7,863 bases of DNA from Verrucomicrobiota bacterium (GCA_021160185.1 JAGHDA010000226.1:1-7863); one strand, 5' to 3'; positions 1 through 7,543 are shown, numbered from the stretch's first letter. The notes: generated by a model not told the origin, from the letters alone. Translations and numbers: made by a program.

Positions 1-1183
1 GGTTAAGCCACACGTCCACGCGCGGCGTGTCCCAGGTGTAAGGCTTGGTTACGATGTCCAGCCGGCCATCGCCATTTACATCCGCAACGCGGCTTTCGTG
101 ATTGCCAATGCCCGCCGAGAGTTGCCGCACGAGGAATTGTCCCCGGCCGTTGCCGTAGAGCGCCCACGCCGCGCATTTCTCCTTCGGCCCGGGGGTGTGC
201 ATTTCGGCGCAAAAGATGTCCAGGTGGCCGTCGCCATTGATGTCGGCCACCGCCAGCGTATGGCCGGAACGCACCTCGCGGTCCAGCAGCCGGCGGCGGG
301 TCCAGTCCTTCGGATTCGTCGGGTCGCCGCGGCATTCGATCAACCATAACGGGCCGTTGCCGTCGCCGGGCGCCAGGACGATTTGGGCGATCTTGCCCGG
401 CCGGAAATGGCCCGCCGCGATCCGCCCCGGATGGTCGGCAATCCGGATGGCGTGGAAATGATTCCCGCCGGTGTGCTTGAACCAGTAAATGCCCGCCAGC
501 AAATCCAACTGCCCGTCGCCGTCCACGTCGAACGCCGCCATGCCTTCCTGCTTGATGGCGGTTTTCACATGCGCGGTGTCGAGGATTTCGGTCAGCGGCC
601 ACAGCCCCGCGGTGCGGGGATGATTGGGAATGTCGGCCAGGAACAGCTTGTGCGCGCCCTGGTTCCAGAACATGAGTTGCCCCTGGCCGTTGCCTTTGAA
701 ATCAGCGACGATCTGGTCGTGGTGCGCCCGGCCTCTGCCTTTCTTGATAAGCCGCCGTGTCCACGGTGTCTGAGGCGCGAACTTCGGCCCGGGGTTTTCA
801 TACCACCACAACTCATCGCTGCCGGCGTCGCCGCCAAGAATGAGGTCAAGGTCCCCGTCGCCGTCCACATCATACGGCCAGCCGCCAGCCTCGGGACGTT
901 GTTTGGAAGCGTCTATAATGAATTTAGCCCAGCCGTCTTGGGTATGGCGCAGCCAGATGACGGACGGCGGCCGGGTGCGCTCGGCAATGACGATGTCGGC
1001 CGCGCCGTCCTGGTCAATGTCGAAGACGACGCAGGCGGTTTGTTGATGTCCGCCATTGGGCGTGGGCAGGTCGCCGGTTTTGCTGGATAGATGTTTCCAA
1101 ACCGGCAAAGGGATGGTTCCAGCGTTGGCGGAGTGGAGGAAACCCGCCAGCAAGGCGAGGGCAAGGGGGCGTTTAGTTTTCAT
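1..1183 (-). CDS. Secreted FG-GAP/VCBS-repeat beta-propeller protein, 3' end outside window
   Basis: An open frame reads without a stop from ATG at 1183 to the window edge, giving 394 residues. It has no stop inside the window, so a stop-to-stop scan can miss it. Residues 1-21 form a Sec signal peptide: Lys/Arg at 2-5, a Leu/Ala-rich core, and an Ala-Asn-Ala cleavage site at 19-21. The mature part carries repeated Asp-rich loops of the D-x-D/N-x-D-G type followed by LDI/LDL: residues 54-66, 104-116, 218-230, 313-325 and 367-379, with a worn copy at 160-172. These are the calcium-binding loops of FG-GAP/VCBS repeats, which stack as beta-propeller blades in exported proteins. The pre-repeat stretch (about 25-60, with GGHQQTA) and the W-W-Y-E-N-P motif near 126-131 resemble a family common in Verrucomicrobiota and Planctomycetota. 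An SD-like GGAG lies 9 nt before the start. The role is unknown: binding or adhesion is typical of the fold, and no catalytic motif is visible in this part. Confidence 0.9.
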   Translation of the reverse strand, partial: MKTKRPLALALLAGFLHSANAGTIPLPVWKHLSSKTGDLPTPNGGHQQTACVVFDIDQDGAADIVIAERTRPPSVIWLRHTQDGWAKFIIDASKQRPEAGGWPYDVDGDGDLDLILGGDAGSDELWWYENPGPKFAPQTPWTRRLIKKGRGRAHHDQIVADFKGNGQGQLMFWNQGAHKLFLADIPNHPRTAGLWPLTEILDTAHVKTAIKQEGMAAFDVDGDGQLDLLAGIYWFKHTGGNHFHAIRIADHPGRIAAGHFRPGKIAQIVLAPGDGNGPLWLIECRGDPTNPKDWTRRRLLDREVRSGHTLAVADINGDGHLDIFCAEMHTPGPKEKCAAWALYGNGRGQFLVRQLSAGIGNHESRVADVNGDGRLDIVTKPYTWDTPRVDVWLN

Positions 1184-1227
1184 AGGCCACAACTCCAATC
1201 CTGAACGACTGGCGCCATGATGGCCTA
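1183..1227. repeat. Inverted repeat spanning the 5' leader of the FG-GAP gene
   Basis: TAGGCCA at 1183-1189 and TGGCCTA at 1221-1227 are perfect 7-bp inverted arms. Next to the distal arm is a second palindrome, GCCAT-G-ATGGC (1214-1224), which overlaps it. In the mRNA of the FG-GAP gene the proximal arm includes the A of the start codon, and the GGAG ribosome site lies in the loop. It could be an operator, a translational hairpin, or chance. Only the repeats themselves are seen directly. Confidence 0.35.
1193..1196 (-). promoter_or_regulatory. Shine-Dalgarno site for the FG-GAP gene
   Basis: GGAG on the minus strand, separated by 9 nt from the ATG at 1183. The spacing is canonical. It supports this start, as does the signal peptide that begins there. 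Confidence 0.55.
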
Positions 1228-1263
1228 GATGTCAAGTCCCGTGTGGTTATAAATTTTTTCACA

Positions 1264-2479
1264 GCCGTCCCGCAGGAGGGGAAGAGAAAGGGCTGGTCAG
1301 GAAGCGTGAACCGCGCCGCTCAGCAGGGCGATGAAAACAACCAACCGACCAGCCCGCAGCCACGTCATCGTCCTCAACCAGATGCTCAACCTGATTCCGC
1401 GCGGAACCCTCAACCGCCTCGCGGCCAAGACCGGCGTCTGGCGCAAGGCTCGAACCTTCAGCGTCATAAGCCGCGTGGCCGCCATGCTCTTCGCGCAACG
1501 CCCTTTCCCATGCCAACAAGGCGCGCAGCGCCCAGTTCATCCAACGGCTCTTCAGGTCCGTGCTCGATCACCTACAACACATCCAACCCGGCTTCGCCGC
1601 CGGCCGCCGCGGTCGGGGCCTGCTGCGACGCTTCAAGGTGACGATCCACGCGGTCGACTCCACGGTCCTGGAACTGGCGGCCAACTGCATGGACTGGGCC
1701 CAGTGCCGCCGCCGGAAGGCCGCCGCCAAAATGCGCCTGCGGCTGGACCTGCGCAGCTTCCCGCCCTCCTTCGCGATCGTCGACACGGCTGGGCAGCACG
1801 AGAACCGGCGGGCCCGGGAACTCGGCGCGGGCTTGTCGGCCGGGGAAATCGCGATCTTCGAGAAAGCCTACGCGGACCTCCTGCGGCTTGAGAGAACTGA
1901 GGAGCGGGGCGCGCGCTGGGCGACCCGGGCCAAGGACAACCTCGCCTGGCGCGTCCGCAAGACCCTCGCCCGGGGCAAGGAGAACATCCTCAAGGACCAA
2001 CGGATTAAGCTCCGCGGCAAGCGCCAGGGCCTGCTCCTGCGCCGGATCGAGGCGTGGGTCCAAATCGCTGGCCAACGGCGCCGGATGGTTTTCATCACCA
2101 ACAACCTTCAGTAGAGTCCGCGGACGGTCTGCGACCTCTATCGCCGTCGCTGGGGCATCGAGGCGTTCTTCAAGCAGCTCAAGCAGGCCCTGAAGCTGAG
2201 CAACTTCCTGGGGCGCAGCGCCAACGCCGTTCGGCGGCAGGCCTGCTCCGCCCTGCTGGTCTGTGTGTTGCTGCGCTTCCAGGCCTATCTCGCCGGCTGG
2301 GGACATAGTTTCACGCGCCTTCTTGTCGTGACCGGTTCGGCGCTGTGGGAACGCATGGACCTGCTCGGATTGCTCCAAAGCTATGGGACGGCGGGCGGGT
2401 GCATGCGGGCGCTGGGGGCGCTGGCTCAGGCGTGGTTGCCACGTTTTGCGCCTGGGCGAACCCGATCTCATGGGACAGC
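1264..2479 (+). mobile_element. Remnant of an IS4-family insertion sequence (ends approximate)
   Basis: The element is recognised by its transposase remnant. The ends are not firmly placed. The best terminal inverted repeat I can find is GCCGTCCC at 1264-1271 against GGGACAGC at 2472-2479, which matches at 7 of 8 positions. An alternative is TTTTTCA near 1255-1261 against TGAAAAA just beyond 2500. Neither pair is flanked by a convincing target duplication, so the boundaries may be eroded. The element sits about 80 bp upstream of the start of the FG-GAP gene, in the opposite orientation. Confidence 0.55.
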
Positions 2480-2489
2480 ATCCGCCTGA
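1331..2489 (+). pseudogene. IS4-family transposase, broken by deletion/frameshift and amber stop
   Basis: This is a DDE transposase of the IS4 family with an N-terminal DUF4372-type segment, recognised from family memory. It starts at ATG 1331 (the SHVIVLNQMLNLIPR region) and reads to MLFAQ at about 1498. It resumes in another frame with SRNALSHANK from about 1491 and runs through LDHLQHIQPGF and HAVDST. The first catalytic Asp is at 1656-1658. The IS4 signature Y-(2)-R-(3)-E-(6)-K is intact in YRRRWGIEAFFKQLK, with its Glu at 2160-2162. About 35 residues between LFAQ and SRNxLSHANK are missing relative to the family. An in-frame TAG at 2112-2114 interrupts NNLQ*SPRTVCDLYRRRW, where relatives normally have Trp, so TGG to TAG is likely. 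The usual second Asp of the IFDKAY motif is Glu (1860-1862). The frame then stays open to TGA at 2487-2489. The gene cannot make an active transposase. Confidence 0.9.
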
Positions 2490-2917
2490 CATCTGAACAA
2501 GTCCTGAAAAACTCGCGATCGCCTTGAGAGAAAAACGCCGCCACTGCCCCGCAAAAACAGGGCCGACACACCCCTATTCCTCTCCTGTGGGATGGCCGTG
2601 GTTCGGATTCACGCGGCAAAGCTACGCGGAAGGCCTCCACCCGTCCAATCGAGAACGCGCTTCCCGCGCCGTGAACCCTGAAAGCCGGCCTGACAAACGT
2701 CCGTGCACTCGCAACACAGGCACTTTTGCCTGCGCGTTGCCGCGGCATCCTGTCGGCGGCACGAGTTTGGCGAGCAGCGACGCTCGCCCAACCCGCGGGC
2801 TGAAAGCCTGCGCCGCAACTTCTCAGACCCGATCTGACACCCGAAACAGGCCGCGACCGGACTCCCGTCCCAGAAGCCCCCTCGGCAACGCCCCTTCGCG
2901 CCGCGGCCGGCCCGCGC
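2490..2917. other. Intergenic region between dead transposase and glycosidase 3' end
   Basis: No supportable gene is seen on either strand. The open frames here are Arg/Pro/Ala-rich with no family resemblance. The central third is the hairpin cassette described separately. Just after the glycosidase stop there is a G+C-only palindromic stretch around GGCCGGCC (about 2903-2912), but no T-run follows it on the minus strand, so a standard intrinsic terminator for the glycosidase is not evident. Confidence 0.6.
2717..2837. repeat. Cassette of five consecutive hairpins, probable interspersed repeat
   Basis: Five short inverted repeats follow one another closely. CAGGCA/TGCCTG has 6-bp arms and a 4-nt loop (2717-2732). 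GCCGC/GCGGC is at 2739-2760. GGCGAGC/GCTCGCC has perfect 7-bp arms and a 6-nt loop (2769-2788). CGCGGGCT/AGCCTGCG has 8-bp arms, one mismatch and a 3-nt loop (2794-2812). TCAGA/TCTGA has a 5-nt loop (2823-2837). Read on the minus strand, the cassette gives a chance peptide with GAGFQPAG followed by a DRMPRQRAG-like stretch. I associate this with intergenic repeats scattered through PVC genomes and often mis-annotated as protein. It is not a CRISPR array, because units and spacings differ. The repeat-family membership is inference; the hairpins are directly seen. Confidence 0.65.
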
Positions 2918-5900
2918 TCACTCCGCAAACGCCATCACTTCGACCAGATGCCGGCCGGTGTTGGCGGAGTTGTGGGTTAGGGTGACGCGCAGGTAACGCG
3001 CCGGACGCGGCTCGAACGTGCAGGTGTAGCCTTTGGCTGTGGACAGCTCCTTATTGTCGCGCCGGTCGGCCACCACTTCCCAGGTCTTGCCGTCCTGGGA
3101 CACTTCCACGGTAAACCCGTAGTAGCGCCGGTTGCCGTAATAGCCGATGACCACCACGCGCCCGACGGTCGTGGGTTTGCCCAGGTCCACTTGCCACCAG
3201 GCCGGATGCCCGCTGGTCACGTCCATGCCCCACCAGGCGTCGGTGTTGTCGGCGAAACCGTCGTTGGCCAATGACGCCGGATGCGCCGGCAACGCGGCCG
3301 AACAGGTGGCCGGTTTGCCGGTGGTCAGGCTGAGTGCATCGGGCTTGAACGCCTCGCGGTATTTGGCCCAGAGCCGGCGCGCCAACGCCACGCTGTCGCC
3401 GCGGGGTTCGGCGGGATAAGTCTCATGCCGGCCGGACCACTGGTCCATCCACGGCCGCAGGTTCTGGTGAAACGCTTTTTCGTCGAACGGCTGTTTGCGC
3501 TTCAGCGCGGCGCCCGCCGCGGTCAGGAACCGCTCCCAGCGCGGCAGGTAATACCCGGTCAGCAGCCCGGACCATTCCTTGCGGGCGTAATCGTCGATGG
3601 CCGGTCCCTGGCCCCACAAGGTCAGCACCCGGCGCGCGTTCCATTCGAACCGGTCGCGTTCAGCCTCGGTTGTGCCCCAGCGTTTGGCGTCTTCGAGCCA
3701 GCGGCCGAGCAGGAACTCGTGGCGCGTGGCCAGCAGTTCGTCCAGTTCGCGGATCAGCGTCAGGAAGTCGTTGGCGGCCTGCTCGAAGGCCCTGGCGTCC
3801 CCGGCCTGGAAGGCGGCAACCACCCGGCGCTGCAGCTTGCCGGCGTGATTGGACAACACCTGCCGCGCCACGTTGACCAGGTCGTAGCGATACGCGTCCA
3901 CGTCACCCAATCGGTCGGCGGCTTGCAGCAAGTGCCGCCAGGCGCCGGCCAGTTGCGCGTTGGGATACGACGGGCCGCCGGCGGGTCGCAGCGTCGGCAG
4001 CCGGTCAATGATCCCGCGACTGCCGCCCGGCCCGGTATAAACCGTGTCCTTGAGAATCCGCCAGGCCTCCCGGGCATCGGCATCGGGTTGCCCGTAACGA
4101 TGGTCCGCATACGCCGCCACCCAACCGGACAAATCCACGGCGCGATCGTGCCAGGCCATTTCGAGCAGGTGATCATAAACAATCGGATTGTAGCCCAGCC
4201 CTTCGTTGACGAAGCCCAATCCGATGAACCGGCCGCGGCGGGCGTTGCGCCTGGCGTCCATCAACCCCGAGTTGTTGCGTCCGAGCGCTCCGCCCAGAAA
4301 CACCGTGCCGCCGAAGTTTTGCACGTTGCACCACAGCCACGGCTTGCCGCAGAACGCCTCGGTGCGCGACCACATCGGCGTGGATTCGCAATACAGATCG
4401 AGCACCACCATGCGGTCGTCGGGCACGGCGTCCAGGAAGGCCCGGATGCGCGGTTGGGTCCAGAACCGGCGCTGGTTCATGAACGTCCAGCCTTGCAACA
4501 CCCAGACGGCCTCCGGATCGGTGGCGGTCATGCCCGAATAGATCGCCCGGCCCAAGCGCTCCAGGTATTTCCGGTCGCCGCTGGGCGGGGTCATTTCGAT
4601 AAAGGTATCGGCGGCGTAAAGATGATCGGCGCCGAACCGGCGGGTTTGTTCGGCCAGGAACAGGCGCGCCACTTTGGCGAACAACGGATCGAGCGGATCG
4701 AGCAGCCGCGTTTGCCATTCGATCCAGCGGATGCTGTGCAGTTTGGCCTCGGGATATTTCTCCGCCAGCCCGGCCGGCACGTGGCCGGTGAACCCTTGCA
4801 GCACCGGCGTCATGCCCAGCTCGCGCTCGCGTTCCAGGATCTTTTGCTGCAGCGCGGCGTGCCGGTCGATCCAGCTTTGCGGCAACGGCCCGCCCCAGCC
4901 GTCCAGACAGCCCATCCAGCCAAACGGCAGATACGGCGGCCCGGCCAGGAAGGCGCTGATTTGTTCATCGCTCAATCCCAGTTGCCGGCCCACGGCCTGC
5001 CACACGGCTTCCTGGCCCGTGACGGCCAGGGGCGCGTTGATGCCGTTCAACGCCATCCAATCGATCAACCGTTCCCATTGCGGCCAGTCCCACCAGGGCA
5101 ACGAGTAACCGAAGCAGCAATAGTTCAGAAAATAGCGGTAACGCGCCCAGCTGGTCCGGCGGACTTTGGTCTTCACCGCGGGCAGCGTTTCGGGCAACGG
5201 CAATGGATCGCGATACCACGACACCTGGCAGCGGCAGTAATGCTTGAGATACCAGTTTAATCCGCGGGCCATCGACAAGGCGGTGTTGCCGCGAATCACG
5301 ATCTTGTCGCCGGCGCTCTCGAGCTCGAACACGTCCCGGCCGGCCTCGGGCGGGATGACTTCGAACACGAAACGGCCGGCGTGCCGGGGCAACAGGCGTT
5401 GCGCGAGCGCGCGGGCGGCTTGCGGCGCGTTCGCGTCCTGCTTGCCGGGCCAGGTCATCGGTTTTTGGTCCAGCGGCCGATAGTTGATCCCGGCGGCCTT
5501 CAAACGTTGCAAATGCCGATCGAGGCGGGTCAGGAAGAGATCGAGATTGCGAGGCTCGGGCGGCGACCACAGCGTTTCGCTCAACGCGCAGGCGCGCGGC
5601 CAGGCCATGTAATCCCGATGCTCGCGCGTGGCAATGTATTCGCCCCACAATTGACCCTGCCCGCCCAGCACGCGCCGCGCTTGGGCCTCGTTCAACTCGG
5701 GCGGGACGGGCTCGAAGGCATATACCTTCTCGAGGGGGAGGAACCCGCCGATGGCCGGAGGTTCCTGGTCGCGCGGCCCCTGGAAATAGTCGAAGTAGGT
5801 GTGCGAGGTGGGCGTCATGATGACGTCGTGCCCGGCCCGGGCCGCGGTGATGCCGCCCTGCACGCCGCGCCAGCTCATCACCGTCGCTCCGGGCGCCAGA

Positions 5901-7195
5901 CCGCCTTGCAGGATTTCATCCCAACCCACCATGCGCCGGCCTTTGGCGCTGAGGAAGGCGTCCATCTGGCGAATGAACCAACTGTGCAATTCATGCGGGC
6001 CTTTCACTCCGAGGCGTTTCATCAGCGTCTGCATCTCGGGGTCCTTCGCCCAGATTTGCAGATTGGCTTCGTCGCCCCCGATGTGAATGAACCGGCCGGG
6101 AAACAGCTCGATCACCTCGGCCAGCACGTCCTGCATGAACCGGACCGTGGCCGGCCGCGGTCCCAGCAGGCCGCGCGACTGGCGCCAGCGTTTCTCCGGC
6201 GGCTGGTTGGTCAGGTGCGCCGTGTTCACGCCCAGCTCCGGATACGCCACAATGGCCGCGCCGGCGTGATAGGGCATCTCGATTTCGGGCACGATGGTGA
6301 TGTGGCGCTCGGCCGCGTAACGGACCAACTCGCGAATGTCGTCCTGGGTATAGAATCCGAAACAGCGCGGCCCGTTGCCGCCGCGATGCAGGAGGGTCCA
6401 ATCCATCCGCGAACCGATGGCAGTGAGCCGGGGATACTTTTTGATCTCGATCCGCCAGCCTTCGTTGTCGGTGAGGTGCATTTGCAGGCAGTTGAACTTG
6501 TGCAACGCCATGGCGTCGATGAAATGCTTCACATCCGCCACCGGGATGAAATGCCGCGCCGGATCGATCAGCAAACCGCGCCAGCCGAAGCGGGGGTAGT
6601 CGATGACGCTCACGCAGGGCGCGGTCCACGCGACGCCCTTGACGGTTTCGGACGCGAACACTTGCGAGGGCAGCAGTTGGCGCAGGGTTTGGACGGCATA
6701 AAACAACCCGGCCGGCGCGGCCGCGCGCAACGCGATGCGCTCCGGCGTCACCCGCAACGAATACCCTTCGGCGCCCAGCTTTGATTTCAAGCTTTCGTCC
6801 ACGGACAACGTGATGCCTTTGCCCGCCGGCGCGCCTTGAACGAGCGGCAACCGAAAACCCATGGCCGGCGCGAGGGCGGCGATGAGTTGTTGCGCCTCGG
6901 CTACTGCGGCGCCGGCGGCAAAGACCTTGGTGTCGGGGGTGATGCGATGCTCGCCCTGGGCGGCAACGACGGAGACGGGTCGGGGCAGGATTGCCAACGG
7001 GCTGGACAGCCCGGCGGCTCCGGCGCTCGCGCAAGCCGGCAGCAGTCCGGCTGCAAGCGCCGCCAGGCCGGATCTTCCACAGCCTGTCAGCTGGCGTGTC
7101 AGACTCAAGAGGGCGAGCCGCCGGGAGTTGTTGCGGAAGCGGAAAAATTCCCGGAACAGGCGAGTATATTTACGGCGTTGTCCAATTGGTCGCAT
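2918..7195 (-). CDS. Secreted GH20-GH89-CBM32 fusion: beta-hexosaminidase plus alpha-N-acetylglucosaminidase
   Basis: One uninterrupted 1425-codon frame holds three units in order. (1) A GH20 hexosaminidase: GH20b-like domain about 66-198, catalytic barrel about 200-545. It has R206 and R214 in the RGLLIDPARHF segment, H240 in HLTDNEGW, the catalytic Asp375-Glu376 pair in HIGGDEAN, W425-D426-E427, HTYFDYF at 465-471, and W517/E519 in QLWGEY. (2) A GH89 enzyme of the human NAGLU family: N-terminal domain about 588-670, barrel about 675-1015, helical C-terminal domain about 1020-1283. Its candidate catalytic glutamates are E867 (TFIEMTPP) and E998 (FVNEGLGYNP), 131 apart; human NAGLU has E316 and E446, 130 apart. 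YFLNYCCFGY, WWDWPQWERLIDWMALNGIN and AVTGQEAVW are strong family blocks. (3) An F5/8 type C (CBM32-like) module, 1284-1424, with W-W-Q-V-D-L-G and S-Q-D-G-K-T-W. Both enzymes remove terminal GlcNAc, in beta and alpha linkage respectively. A hydrophobic segment at about 43-60 ending in LLPACASA indicates export; Cys55 might be lipidated, but the lipobox is weak. The ATG at 7195 lacks an SD and leaves a long Arg-rich lead, so the start is uncertain (a TTG at 7108 is possible). Confidence 0.95.
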   Translation of the reverse strand: MRPIGQRRKYTRLFREFFRFRNNSRRLALLSLTRQLTGCGRSGLAALAAGLLPACASAGAAGLSSPLAILPRPVSVVAAQGEHRITPDTKVFAAGAAVAEAQQLIAALAPAMGFRLPLVQGAPAGKGITLSVDESLKSKLGAEGYSLRVTPERIALRAAAPAGLFYAVQTLRQLLPSQVFASETVKGVAWTAPCVSVIDYPRFGWRGLLIDPARHFIPVADVKHFIDAMALHKFNCLQMHLTDNEGWRIEIKKYPRLTAIGSRMDWTLLHRGGNGPRCFGFYTQDDIRELVRYAAERHITIVPEIEMPYHAGAAIVAYPELGVNTAHLTNQPPEKRWRQSRGLLGPRPATVRFMQDVLAEVIELFPGRFIHIGGDEANLQIWAKDPEMQTLMKRLGVKGPHELHSWFIRQMDAFLSAKGRRMVGWDEILQGGLAPGATVMSWRGVQGGITAARAGHDVIMTPTSHTYFDYFQGPRDQEPPAIGGFLPLEKVYAFEPVPPELNEAQARRVLGGQGQLWGEYIATREHRDYMAWPRACALSETLWSPPEPRNLDLFLTRLDRHLQRLKAAGINYRPLDQKPMTWPGKQDANAPQAARALAQRLLPRHAGRFVFEVIPPEAGRDVFELESAGDKIVIRGNTALSMARGLNWYLKHYCRCQVSWYRDPLPLPETLPAVKTKVRRTSWARYRYFLNYCCFGYSLPWWDWPQWERLIDWMALNGINAPLAVTGQEAVWQAVGRQLGLSDEQISAFLAGPPYLPFGWMGCLDGWGGPLPQSWIDRHAALQQKILERERELGMTPVLQGFTGHVPAGLAEKYPEAKLHSIRWIEWQTRLLDPLDPLFAKVARLFLAEQTRRFGADHLYAADTFIEMTPPSGDRKYLERLGRAIYSGMTATDPEAVWVLQGWTFMNQRRFWTQPRIRAFLDAVPDDRMVVLDLYCESTPMWSRTEAFCGKPWLWCNVQNFGGTVFLGGALGRNNSGLMDARRNARRGRFIGLGFVNEGLGYNPIVYDHLLEMAWHDRAVDLSGWVAAYADHRYGQPDADAREAWRILKDTVYTGPGGSRGIIDRLPTLRPAGGPSYPNAQLAGAWRHLLQAADRLGDVDAYRYDLVNVARQVLSNHAGKLQRRVVAAFQAGDARAFEQAANDFLTLIRELDELLATRHEFLLGRWLEDAKRWGTTEAERDRFEWNARRVLTLWGQGPAIDDYARKEWSGLLTGYYLPRWERFLTAAGAALKRKQPFDEKAFHQNLRPWMDQWSGRHETYPAEPRGDSVALARRLWAKYREAFKPDALSLTTGKPATCSAALPAHPASLANDGFADNTDAWWGMDVTSGHPAWWQVDLGKPTTVGRVVVIGYYGNRRYYGFTVEVSQDGKTWEVVADRRDNKELSTAKGYTCTFEPRPARYLRVTLTHNSANTGRHLVEVMAFAE

Positions 7196-7514
7196 GCGCC
7201 GAACATGAAAGCCGCTTCGGCGGAGCTCAAGGCGATTCTTTCCCGTCCGCTGCGCCAGAGGGCATCCTCACGTTGCCCGCAATGTTCGCGAGCCTTGGGT
7301 CCGCTGTGTCGGCACGGCTCGGTTCACCTGAGCAGCCGCCGCCGCTTCAGGGGAGGCCGCTTCGGACTGACGCCGATTTGAGACTGGCGCGGCGCTTCTG
7401 CCGGCGCGCCGCCGTCGCCTCCGGAGGCTTGGTTTTCACCCGGAGCGGCGGCCGACAGTAGGGAAGTCGCCCGTAAACACGCCTCCCATCATCCATCACG
7501 TCCAGGACCGGCTC

Positions 7515-7543
7515 CCTCCAGACGGATCAGCCTGGAGGCTTTT
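7515..7543 (+). terminator. Terminator-like hairpin with short T-run
   Basis: CCTCCAG (7515-7521) pairs perfectly with CTGGAGG (7532-7538) over a 10-nt loop, followed by CTTTT (7539-7543). The shape fits a weak intrinsic terminator reading rightward. No plus-strand gene lies upstream of it in this window, so it may end an unseen short transcript, act as an attenuator if transcription of pyrH starts further left, or be incidental. Confidence 0.35.

Noticed and set aside
383..1090. 235-codon plus-strand frame within the FG-GAP gene
   Set aside because: It runs antisense to the FG-GAP repeats. Its recurring V-A-V-H-V pieces are the complement of the DxDGDG loops.
1230..1235. Perfect TTGACA on the minus strand upstream of the FG-GAP gene as a promoter
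   Set aside because: At 16-18 bp spacing the -10 position reads CCAGTC or similar, unlike TATAAT. A lone -35 hexamer is not enough.
1572..2492. 306-codon minus-strand frame across the transposase
   Set aside because: It is antisense to conserved IS4 transposase motifs and has no family resemblance of its own.
1250..2515. Target-site duplication flanking the IS
   Set aside because: I compared sequence outside both candidate inverted-repeat pairs and found no matching direct repeat.
2717..2837. CRISPR array
   Set aside because: The palindromic units differ in sequence and length, and there are no identical direct repeats with uniform spacers.
3281..5260. 659-codon plus-strand open frame opposite the glycosidase gene
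   Set aside because: It is Arg/Gln/Pro/His-rich with no recognisable domain and lies wholly antisense to strongly conserved GH89/CBM32 coding sequence. Long antisense frames are expected in G+C-rich DNA with this codon bias.
5381..6784. 467-codon plus-strand open frame opposite the GH20 half
   Set aside because: Same reasoning: composition is that of a mirror frame, and the minus strand carries intact GH20 motifs throughout.
7205..7381. 58-codon plus-strand small ORF with a CxxC motif
   Set aside because: No ribosome site, Arg-rich shadow-like composition, and it is the tail of a longer frame antisense to the glycosidase N-terminus.
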